This document shows, one piece after another, positions 31,901-43,900 of a stretch of DNA of 64,000 bases (positions are counted from its first letter, which is position 1; every line of letters begins with the position of its first letter). The stretch comes from Trochalopteron elliotii (taxonomy: Eukaryota > Chordata > Aves > Passeriformes > Leiothrichidae), in contig JANPWX010000544.1 of the NCBI GenBank assembly GCA_024734555.1, positions 826,466-890,465 on the forward strand, written 5' to 3'. Position numbers and translations under genes: made by a program. Below the pieces are notes generated by a model. The model was not told where the DNA came from, did no database searches, and saw only the letters and a program-made list of their open reading frames with translations.

Positions 31901-34900
31901 AACTGGGGGGAAAAAAGCCAATTTTGGATCTATTTTTAAGCACCTTTCAGAAACAGTTCATGCTGTAGGTCTACATCCCTCTGCTCTTAGCTGCAGTGAG
32001 TTGGGTTAATCTCCATTTCTTACCTATGAAAGTTACAGGAAAAATTGCTGCTGTTCACTGTGTGAGTAGCAGTATTGAGAGCAGTAACTCTAGAATTGTT
32101 TTTTCAGAATATTACATTATTTTCAGTGTCCTCACAACAAAGCTGGGCTCTTAAGGAGGAAAGATGTGTTTTTTCCTTCATGTAATTTTGATTAGTACTT
32201 TGTTTAAATGAAAATATCAGATTTTGAATCTTGTCAAAGACAAAGCAGGTTTTATTCTATTGCTTTTTTGTTTATTTCATACTGAAATAAATGAAGATGA
32301 GGGAAACTGAATAGAAGGGGGCAAAGAGAGAAAAGCTTAGGGGTTTGAGGGATTTAAGTGATTTAGCAAGTTCCTGTCCTACACCCCCAGCAGTGTGACA
32401 GTCCTGTCCTGCCCGTGCCACAGCAGGAAGAGCAGGTTTTGCTCCTCAGCCCATTCAGGCCTTGGCTTCTGTCCTACAGCTGCAACACAGATGTAGTTTG
32501 AAATGTGTGGTGTTGGTTTTGGGTTTTTTGGTTTTGTTTTGTTTTTTTTTCTGTGAACATCTGTGCATTCAAAACTTTGTTGAGCTTTAGTCAACAGATT
32601 GCACTTTTTTTTTTGTTGTTGTTGTTGGCTTTATTAATCAGAACTTTTGCACTTCACTTGGATGTGTAATGGTTTCCAATTTCTAAATAAAATTATTCTA
32701 GGTACAGTGGTTGTACAGCCTGAGCCAGTGCTGAATGAAGACAAAGATGATTTTAAAGGGCCTGAATTTAGAAGCAGAAATACCGTTAAAATGAAACCTG
32801 AAGCTCCCAAAAAGCGTGGAGGTAAATACAATTTAAAACATCTATTCAAACGGGTTGAAATTGTTGCTTACAACCACATTTGGTACATCTAAAAATTGTT
32901 TATATTTCTGATAAATTATCCTAAAAATACCTCCACTCTTCTGGTTTTTATTCATTAAAGATTTTAGCTGATAGCAATTAGCCTCCATTGCTGCCCCTGC
33001 AATGCAGCAGTGAAAGCTAAGATTAGTTCCCATTAAACTCCTTATTTTCAGTAGGTACATGATGCTTCATTAGGTGCAGTTGCTTGGTTGCAATCAGGTG
33101 TTACAGGTATTCCTTTTTTAAATGGAACACCATCAGTACAGGAACATTCACTGACTCAGCAGGAAAGCAACCATGTCTGAGCAGGGACATGTATGGACAG
33201 ATTATCCACCAGTGAGCTAAGAAAAAATCCTAAACCCTCAAACAATATCAAGACTTTTTTGTTTTGCTTTAAAATTGTGGGAAATTCCCTGCCAGTGGGC
33301 CCTTGTAAGGATTACCTTTGAAAAGCTATTGTGTCAGCTGCTTTTCCTTAGCTGCTGCTAAAACTGAGAAGTTGGGTAGATTATAATACTAACAGAAATT
33401 AATTTCTCTCTTTTTTTTCCCCAAAAGCAAAGGAGAGGAGGGAGGATTATGTATAATGTAGCCAATAAGGAGGTAGATATTTTTGTTAACCCTACTGGCA
33501 ATATCTCAGCTCACACACCTCCAGCTGTAGCCAGAGTATTCATACAAACAGCTCTTGCACACACTCTTCATCCTTCCCATTGTATCATTTGAGATCCTTG
33601 CTCTCTTTTAAAATACTTTATTGAGTGCTGTTTCTGTGGGTGAAGGGGAATGAAATGTGACTGTGTGGAAATAAATGTGCTTGTGCCTAACCTGGGCTCG
33701 TGTGGTGTCAGTGACATTTTGGGCATTGATGTTTTCTCTAAATTACGAACTTCAGAAGTTGGTTCTGTTTTATTCATGCAAGATGTCCTGTTCATATAAG
33801 AATGCTTTTTCCATTTGTGCTTACAATAATTCTTCGGGGCTACAGTGTCATAAAAATAAGACACTTGTGCTTGAGCTTTGTGGCCTGTGTCTGCATCCCC
33901 AGGACAGTTTGTATCACCTGCCCTTCCAGCTTTTTTAATCTCCCACCCTAGGGAATTTGCAGGCCTTCCTTTGTGTATCTGGACTGGTTACTCATGTGCT
34001 GTGCCTGACAAATACATATATATGTTAAATATTTGCATTTCTAGTAGGAATTATACATCCTGTGTGTATTAGACATAGTGGTGTAAGCAGAACTCTTGCC
34101 TTTCTAGCAACCAAATGCTCTTATCTAAGACTGTAAGAGGCATTGTGTCATTATTCTCAAATTTTGTGTCTGCAGCATGGTTGTGGTTGTATTTTTGCTA
34201 GTAAATTCAGTTAGGAATGTTTTCAACCAAGTAGTTTCTCAGTATTAACGAATTAGTAGTGGTTTAATTTCTTTGGATCATCATCATTTATAGTGGTAAC
34301 ATGGTTTACAAAGGTTTGCCTCATAAATTCTCTCTTTTCCTGGTGCCAGTTTGCAGGTTTGAGGAAGAGGCCATAGTGCTTTCCCTTGGTTGTGGAAAAA
34401 CGGGAAGTGTCTCAGGGCTTGGCAGGGAATCTCATGTTCTCCCTGGGTTGGCTGGGCCCCTCAGGGATTGCTGCAGCAGTTCAGGGACTGTGGTGTGTGC
34501 CAGGCTTGGATTGTGTGCTGCAGCATGTGGGATTCTTTCCTGAGGAGAGTGATGGGAATGGGTGTGTTCATCCACACTCACAGCAGCGTTGGAACCTGGG
34601 GTTTGAGCTGCTTTGGGGCTCCTGGGAGGGGATGCAGGTCCACAGGCTCTGCAGCATGTGCAGTCAGGAATGGCTGGAGGGTGCAAACACATCTTGTATT
34701 CAGAATTTCACTGAATTAGGAGTGTGGATCAGCTGTTTCACTGCCCCCTGAGCCATCTGAGGTTGTGCTCCAGCAGCAGATTGCTGGGAGCTTGTGCTGT
34801 GTCTTCAGAATGTTCATTCAGTTCCTTAACATGCTGGTGTTGGAGTTTGGTTCTGATTCTGGGGTAGTGATTATTTAATTAAAAATAGAAAAAATACAGA

Positions 34901-37900
34901 GCCTGTGCTCAGATTGTAATCATTAAATTCATCTGAGTTAATTTCCTTATTGATCTAATCACTGAGCATGACAGCAAAGAGCAGTTCAGTAATCTCTTAT
35001 CAAACCTGTGTCTGGTTGATGCCAAATTGGGCTTTTGGAAATGCAGAACTTTCACAAATGATTTTCTTTTTTATGCTGTTGAAAACAAAAAGGTCTCAGA
35101 GTATTAATTAAGAGCCTGGCATGGAATGATCCTGCCAGGCCCAACTTCACCCCTTCTGAAGTGAACTGGGGGGTTGGCATAAAAAAAGAAGCTTTTTTGA
35201 CCAAATGTAGGTGCAGCAGCAGAGTGGTGCACACACCATGGGAGCAATCAGCAACATGGGGAGAACATGTGGATTACAGCAAAGCTGTCGTTTCAGACAA
35301 ACCCAAAAACCACCATTGAGACAGGAACAAAATGTGAGAAAAGGTTTTTCAGTCACTATTACAAGACTGCTTGCGTTTTCTGTAAGAGTTTTCTGTGTTT
35401 TTCTTTGAGAAACTGAAACTGTGTGTCAAAGAAATGCCATAATACAAACATGAATTGCAGTGGTATTTGCTGAACAAAGATTAAATGGGGAACATTGTCC
35501 AGAATATCAGAGCTGCTCTGAAAGAATTTCAGTGATGACTCTAATTTAGGTGTGTTCTCATGGGATGACCAATTAACCCAACTTAAACCTCTCAAAGGGA
35601 AAGAATTGTATCTTGACCCCAAGTGAAGCAGAGAAATCAGGAGAAAATTCAGTCCTAAAATGGTAAATGGTTACAGAAAGATTGCTCTGGTGCTGGGTGG
35701 TGCAGAAACAAAGCCTGTGAAAAACCTGACAGGCCAGAATATTGTAACAAAATGCAATAGTATACACAGATTTCTTAAATAAGGATGAAAGCAATTAATG
35801 TGTGGTTTGTAATCCTCTCCATAGAAGAAGGACTCCATGGAATTGTGAGCTGTACAGCTTGTGGGCAGCAGGTGAACCATTTCCAAAAGGATTCAATCTA
35901 CAGACACCCTACACTGAAAGTGCTCATTTGTAAGGTATGTGGTAAACAGTTCTGTTTGGTTTTGCTTCAGAATGTCATATTAGTTGGTTTGGGTGGGATT
36001 TTTGTGGGAGTAATTCTTGTTCATTAGTCAATAAAGTTTTCAGTCATTAGCTGTTACAATTAAGGAAACTAAAAGGAGAAAAAAAAGGCAAAAATATAAT
36101 TATGAATTGATATTCCTTTTTTTCTTCTATCCCAGTGAAACTGGTGGTGGTTTCTTTGTTATTTACTTCTACAGCTTTAAGGGTATAATCTTAGTGAATT
36201 TTAATGTTAAATGATCTGTCTGAAATTTCTGCCTACTCATAATGTATTTTAAGAACAGATTCAAGTCTGCATCTCCTGCTAAAGCATTCCATGTAAAACA
36301 GCACTGAAATACGGAGCAGAAAAGCAGCTTCAAAGCCATCTCTGTTTCTGCCAGCTCCTGGACTGTTTTGATTTATGGCAGCTTTGCAATGCTCGTCTAG
36401 TCCATAAATCTGAGTTTTCAGCTGTGTGGCTTCCTGGTGCCTCCAACACAGGCCCTGAGTTGGCTGCAGAGGGAAGAGGTGGGACAGGGCAGGAAGGAAA
36501 TGTCTCTGCTCCTGCTGGGGAGACCTCTGTTAATTTTCAAAGAGCTGCAGAGGTCTCTCTTGAATATTTCTACAGTGATGGAGATTTTGTATTTATAAAG
36601 ATACTGCTAAAGATAGAGATACAGTTCTGTGTTATCATGTTCATGGAGCATTTCCCTGCTCTTCTTCCTCCTCCTTCCCAGTTCCTCATTATAGTTAGAT
36701 ACTCAGCTGACAGAGTCAGCCATGCACATCTAGGCTGGTGTGCTGGCTCCTCTCTGCATTCTAGCATTCTTGTTTCTTTTACAAAACATGCTTTACAAGA
36801 GTCAGTTCACAAGGTGACCTTTTCCCACCTCCATTGGAGCCCCAGCTCTTGTTCCTGTCCTTGCACACCCGTGTTCCTGCAGTGTGACAGTGACCTGGGT
36901 CATTTTTGTAACCTGGTCAGGGTGTTGGCCTCAACAGCAGCTCTTGTTTGGGAGCTCTGCTACATGAATTACATCAAGGGTTGTTCCTCTTGATTTTCTC
37001 TGGTTTTACTTAATTGAACAGGGCCTTATGTGAATGTGAGAGGGAGGAGTGGAAGCCCCTCATCTCCAGCTCTTCCATTATTTCTGTGCCTAGTTCTGCC
37101 CTCATTTTTCTCCTGCTTAGGTAAAAGTCCCAGACCTGGGAAGCTGTTTTCCTTTGTGAATGTTCCATCAAGTGTCTAAACATCAGGTTTTACTGGGGTT
37201 TTAGGTTGATTTTGGTTGTTTGGATAGTTTAGTTGAACAGATGTGCAAATCTGTTCCAGATAATGGGGCATCTTCATTGTCAATTCAGGTAATGAAGTCT
37301 CTTCTGAATTCTGAATTACATTAATGCCCTGTTCAAAGTAGAGCTGCAAGTGTGGGAGAACATTCTTCAGTAACAGCTGGAAAAAAATGACACCAAACTT
37401 ACAAAATTTGGTGTCAACAATCCAGCAGCTGAAGCCATCAGTACTCCTGGCTGAGTCATTTGTATTTTTTTCTTACCATTCCCAAATTTTCAAATGAAGA
37501 TGCTTTGTTTGCACCTGGAAGTGGAATTCTTGGATGTTAACATCATCATAAATGCTGATGATGTTTTATCTAAAGCCTTATGGCATCACATGCTCACATA
37601 GGAGCATCCAGCTGAAAATCATAATTTTTGTGTGATTAATTGTGTCAGGGAGGACGTGATGTTGATTTACCTAGGAAATAGATGGAAGAAACATTCAGAC
37701 TGGAGAGAAATATTCAGCTGATGTCCTAAAATACACAAATATGCAGCCATAAAACAAAAGCCTGTTGAATTTTCAAACAAGCCTTGAGCCATCTAAATAA
37801 GTCATGGTTTGGGACCATGGAAGATGTTTTTTTAGATTAAAACAAATGTAAAAGGCTTAGAATGCTGAAGACCTTGCAGCTGCTGCTTTTACTGGCTTGC

Positions 37901-40900
37901 TTGTAATGCATGCTGAAATCTAATGAATTCCTGAAGCCCAGTTGAGATTTAATAAAGAATTCCTTGTCCTCTCTCTTTCTTTACAGACTTGCTACAAGTA
38001 TTACATGAGTGATGACATCAGTCGTGATTCAGATGGGATGGATGAACAGTGTAGGTAAGTGTACAAGGACTGCAGTGTGTGCAGAATGGGAGAGTGTACA
38101 AGGACTGCAGTGTGTGCAAAATGGGAGAGTGTACAGGGACTGCAGTGTGTGCAAAATGGAAAAGCACAAAGACTGAAGTAACACCCAGAGCTCTACTGGT
38201 TTGGGGATCTTGTTCCTTGCAATTGTGACATTACTGACAAATAAAGACAGGTACCTAAGAGATAGCTCAGCAATTATTTGTCACCAAGAAATACTCAAGC
38301 CCAGGGTTTTTATAACTGTTTGATTGTTGTTTTAGTATGTGAACAGGAAAAGATTTTATAAAGAAATCTAATAGCAAACACTTGTAAGATACCACATTTT
38401 TAACTAAATAATGTGCCACCTTCCTAACTCCTTAAAGATGGGGATTGAATCTGACATTCTAAACTTAATGAGCCAGAGAAGCTCAGTTCTCCAGATGCAT
38501 CTCTCATTTTTGAAATACCAAAGCATTTCTCTGTCCTTATGTCAAATATCTAAATGTGTAATTCAGTCAAAACTGTTCAGTCTGTGGTTTCTATGAGCTT
38601 ACTGTGCACCACTTTTCAGTCTTCATCTACTGCAGTAGTAATATATGAGTTAAGGCTAGAAAGACCAAAGTTTATTAATTTTGCTGTAAAATAAATCACA
38701 AATTTTCAGAAGAAACAGGGAAAATATGATTTAATTAATTTTTGCTCTTCTTTAAACAAATCAGTGCTGAAAATGTGTCTGAAAATTACTGACCATTTCA
38801 GCTTTGTGAGCTGTTAATCTAATACATGAATTTTCTGGCTTTGCAACTCTCCATTGAGCTTTTCAGACACACTTTCAGTAACGGTTTCAAGTAATGGATA
38901 TCTATTCATCACCTGAATTTTTAAATATGTGAACTTAATAATGTAGCACCTTGTTGACACGGAGACAAAACTTGTACCTTTCTCAATCTCATTGCAGGTG
39001 GTGTGCTGAAGGTGGAAATTTGATTTGCTGTGACTTTTGCCATAACGCCTTCTGTAAAAAGTGCATTTTGCGCAACCTGGGCCGAAAGGAGCTCTCGACT
39101 ATCCTGGATGAAAACACCCAGTGGCACTGTTACATTTGCCATCCAGAGCCTTTGTTGGACTTAGTCACTGCCTGTGACAGTGTCTTTGAAAATTTAGAAC
39201 AGTTACTTCAACAAAACAAAAAAAAGATGAAAGTTGAAAACGAAAAAAGTAAAATATACGACCACACAGTCAAGTTTTCTCCAAAGAGAAATAATGCAAA
39301 TTGTAATGGGGAAGAAAAAAAATTAGATAATTCATATTCAGGTTCACTAACGTATTCTTATAAAGCACTAATGGTGCCAAAAGACTTGCTTAAGAAAACA
39401 AAAAAACTGATTGAAACTACAACAAATCTGAATTCTAGCTTTGTAAGCTTTTTGAAAAACGCTGCAGAAAATGTAGAAATAAGCCCAACTGTGCAGCTGT
39501 GCCAGTTGAAAGCTTTTAAATCTGTGCTGAGTGACATGAAAAAAGCTCATCTGTCACTAGAAGAAGGCCTGAACCTGGAGATTCAAGCATTGAATGTTAA
39601 AATCAAAGATAAAAATACCAAAGAGAAAAAAACTGAGGTTAGATCAGAAAAAAATGAGGTGAAAAAAGATGAAGGAAAGGAACATGTGGCATTAAAAGAG
39701 GATGACGCCACACAGACACAGAAAAAAGTTGTGTCGGAGCAGCCTGACAATGAGCCCATGGATCAAAGTGTTCCCTCAGTGGAACAGACAGATAACAAGG
39801 CAGCTCCTGGGGAAGAGAAAAAGTCTGGCAGAAATGAAGAACCACAGTATGAGCCCAACAGCACAGAGGCGTTAGACATGGATATCGTGTCCATCCCCTC
39901 CTCCGTTCCTGAAGATATTTTTGAGACTCTGGAATCTGCTATGGAGATTCAGATGCCATCAGATGAGCAGGACAGTGGAAGCACAGCAGCAGATCATGAG
40001 GCTCTAAATTCAAACACAAAAGCCAATGCTCCTGTGAAAGATACCAAAGGTGGTACCAAGTTGAAATCGTCGGCTAAAGGAACAAAAGAACTGATCGTAA
40101 AATTGACTCCGGTTTCCCTTTCAGAGTCCACAGTTAGAGCTGAAGATCAAGACAACAGCCTGGAAAAGGATGATAAAGACGTTGATGCATCTAAAGATGT
40201 TGATGCATCTAAAGACATTGATGAATCTCAACCTGGGGCAGCCAGCTGTGATTCTGGGAAACAAAACCACAGTGCTGGCAGCGAGCCCTCCGCGGAGAAC
40301 GACGCTGTGCCCGTGGAGGACCCGGATCTCCGCAGGTCACCACGTGTCAAGACCACCCCACTAAGGCGCCCCACGGACATCAGCCCCCTGACATCCAACT
40401 CAGAAGAGGACAGCAATGACACAAGCAATGAAAAACAGAAGAGGAAAGCATCCAAGCAACCCAGGAGAAACGATAAAAGAAATTCTTCTGACAGCGCTGC
40501 TGACGGTCCCAGTCCTAACAAACTTTCCAAATCCAAAAAGCCATATGACTTAGATCACAGTTCAGACTCTGATGAGTTGCCAGCTGTCCTTAAAGAAGCA
40601 GGGATGATGAGTCGCAGCTCCTCAGACAGCGAGAGCAACAGTGAAACACCAGCAAAGAATTTGGATTTTCCAAAGAGTCAAGCAGTAAAGGATGAAAATG
40701 GGAAACGAAAAAGGAAAAGTTCCAGTTCCGGTTCAGATTTAGATGCTAAAAGAGGCAAATCAGGTAAAAATGCTGCTGCTGCCAAAAAGAAACGACAAAA
40801 CTACTCTGATTCTTCAAACTATGATTCTGAGTTGGAAAAAGAGATAAAAATGTTGAGTAAAATTGAGGCTGCAAAAAAATCAAAGAAGAAATACTCACAA

Positions 40901-43900
40901 AAAGATGATAGTTATGATTCCTCTGAAGAAGAGCAGAAGAAAAAAGTAAACAGTAAGAGAAAGGTAAATCTCAAGAAGAAGAGGGGTAAATCTTCTGAAG
41001 ATGATGATGCTGAGAAGTCTTCTCCAGAGAAGGAAATTAATCACTCTTCTAAAGATAAAAAAACGGGTAAGAGGTCAGCTGCTAAGGACAAGACAAGAGA
41101 CTCAAAAGAAAAATCTGCAAAGGGAAAACGTGATGAGTCTTCTGATACTGAGAAGTCTTCACTGGAGAAAGAGGAGAGTGCTGAAGTTAAGAAAAAGAGG
41201 GATTTGAAAAAGAAAAAAGCACAGGATGATTCTTCTTCTGAGAGTACTGAAAAATCAGCAAAGAAGGAGCACAAGTCGGAGTCTTCAAAAGACAGACTCA
41301 AGAACAAAAAAGGATCAGAGAGCAAAGCAAAGCAATCTGAAAAATTGAAAAAGAAAGGTTTCAAGAAAGAACAGGACGATTCCTCTTCTGATCTTGATAA
41401 GTCATCTGCAGAGAAAGGAAGTAGCAATTCTTCTGAAAACGACAAAGTTAAAAAGGAACCCGTGTTTACTGAGAAGAGGAAATTGAGAGAGAGAGTAGCT
41501 AAAAGAGTCCACATTGATTTATCCTCTGATACTGAGAAATCTCCCCAGAAAGAGGAGAGTTCTGATGATGATGCCGTGAGGCGTAAAAAACAAACTGAAA
41601 CGAAAGAAAAGAAAAAAATCAGCCACAAAAAGAAAATTTCCAAGAAAGAACAGAATGACTCATCCTCTTCTGATGAGGAGTCGTATGAAGACAGTAAGAA
41701 AAAGATTAAAAGAGGATCAGTGAAAGAAAATAAAAAGAGCAACTTAAAAAAGAAAGTGGCAAAAAAGAAGGTGGTTGTGACTTCCTCTTCCTCATCTGAT
41801 AAGGAAGAAAACGAAGAAGACGATCAGAACTCCACGGGCGATGGAAGCAGCGACGAGCAGAAGATCAGGCCGGTGACTGAGAGCTTGATGCTGTCTGCTG
41901 ATGGAGGGTTTTGTCAGTCATCAGGTGTGCAAAAGATGTTCATGTGCACAAATTAAAATACTAACAGAGGAGTTTTGTAAGATTTGGGTGACATTTAATA
42001 ATCTAGAAGCAAAAAGTGCTCATCACTTGGTAATTATGCATTTCAGTGTTTGCAGCCTGTTGGGTTTTCTGATATGGGTTTGGAAGCACATTTTGTAAAG
42101 TTCCTTTCCAGCCCAACTGTCCTGTGGCTGTAAAATCCTGTGATTTCAGTTTGTGCAGCTTGTGCCTTGAGGAAAAGATGATGTTTGGAAACTCCAGGCA
42201 GTATTTACAGCAGGTACTGCCTTGCAGTCCAGCTTTCCAAAGCCTGGCCCTTGCCCCACCTGCCCAGGGACTATTTAGCAGAAGCTGGTTGGAAGGAGTA
42301 GATAATGTGGTGAACTCAAGATTTATCACCTCCTGTCTGTGCCCTGGAGGTGACTCTGGAGACCTGTGGCTCTGTAATACACATTTAAAAATCAAGTAAA
42401 TGATTTTTATGCCTCACAAGAGCCATGTAGGCTTAGAAGAGCTACTTAGAAATCTGCCATTGCTTATTGTTTTCATATGTTGTGTGTCTGTGCAGATAAT
42501 ACTGGGACTTGTAGGGCTTTTCCTTATCAATCCATCCTTATCATCCCAGTGATGTCACTGCTGGGGGAGATTGCACATAATTCATGGTTTGCATAAGAAT
42601 GAACTGGTTTTTTGCATGTGGTTGCTGCCAAAGCCATTAAAACTCTGCTGCAGACAGACAATTGATGGCACTCAGTGACAGTTCTCAGCACCACTGGACC
42701 ATCAGTGAAAAAATGCCTTAAAAATGGAATTGCTCATATACAGTTCATGGACTTGGTATTGAAATGGCCCAAGAGAAGAAAGTTGGTTTTAATATATCAG
42801 AAGGTTTCTGGGGCACTGGGAGCTGTTGTTTCATTGGCAGGTCACAATGGAAAGATGGATAGCAGGGTACAAACTGAACAAGACTCCTGTGGGATGGTTG
42901 ACAGGAGAGTTAGACTGAGAGAGAAGTGGTTTAGGCTGGAGGCAGAATGCTAAAAGTGGGGTGTCTGAATTTCTGTCTGCACATCACCCCACGGGCAGTG
43001 CTGGGGGGGCTGAGCTGGATGTGTGCCCAAAGGGTGAGAGGCAGTGGATAGAGCATTTGTCAAGGAAAACTGAGAGATACTAGGAGTATTCTTACACTGA
43101 GCATGGTCAAAGCTTGGAACTGGTTGCCCTCTTGAACTTCAGAATGTTTGTCCTTGGAAATGCTCCAAACTTGACTGGACAAGGCCCTGAAGTAACTGAG
43201 CTGACTTTGGAGGTAGCTTTGCTTTGAGGATGGAGTTGGAGTAGAGCATGTCCAGATGTCTCTTTCAGCTTTAGTTATTGTTTGATTCTGTGAAATTCTG
43301 CCTATGTTAGAGTATTTTCAGAGGAGAAGAATGTGACCTTTGTCTGCAGTTTGCTTTTGGGTTAACAGGTGAATTAATAAAATAAAGGAGTCTGTTCTAT
43401 GTCTGAATAAGGTTTGTAGATTGATCATTGAATGAGACTTAGGATCTGGTTTAACCAACAGGATACTTCTATTTGTCTACATGAGGGGCTTTCTGTGATC
43501 ACCTCAGAGTGTGCCACTTTCAGCCTAATTTTATTCCAGTCCTCCAGTCCCCACAGATAGAAAATAAACAGAAATTATGAATGAGCAATCTCAGCTCATT
43601 AGGATTGTGAGGTTTCTTTCCCTTAATTTCACTGCCTAGCAGATTTGTCTGACTTGCATGCAAGACAAAAAAGAGAGAAGAGCAAGGGGAGAGGCCTGGG
43701 AATGTGCTAGAAAGAATCCAAATTCCTCAGTCCAGCCAGGAGAGTGCAGAGGAGCTCAAGGGCAGGATTCATACTGTGCTGTTCCTTGTCAGTCATGTGT
43801 CCCATGCTGTTGGTTTTGATGCCATTGGTACATGTGACAGTGCCATTAGTGCAGCTGAGTTTGGATATTTGCAGTAAGGATAGCATGTAGAATTCTCAAA

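Noticed and set aside
35785..36027. 80-codon frame covering ATRX exon 7 and flanks
   Set aside because: Exon 7 has strong splice sites and the conserved protein stops matching exactly at them; the rest is read-through.
36424..36993. 189-codon frame in ATRX intron 7
   Set aside because: It shows no recognisable domain, no promoter and no splice partners. It is an isolated open stretch within an intron.
41041..41742. 233-codon antisense frame rich in Ser, Phe and Leu
   Set aside because: It is the complement of Lys/Ser/Glu codons in ATRX exon 9; a compositional shadow.
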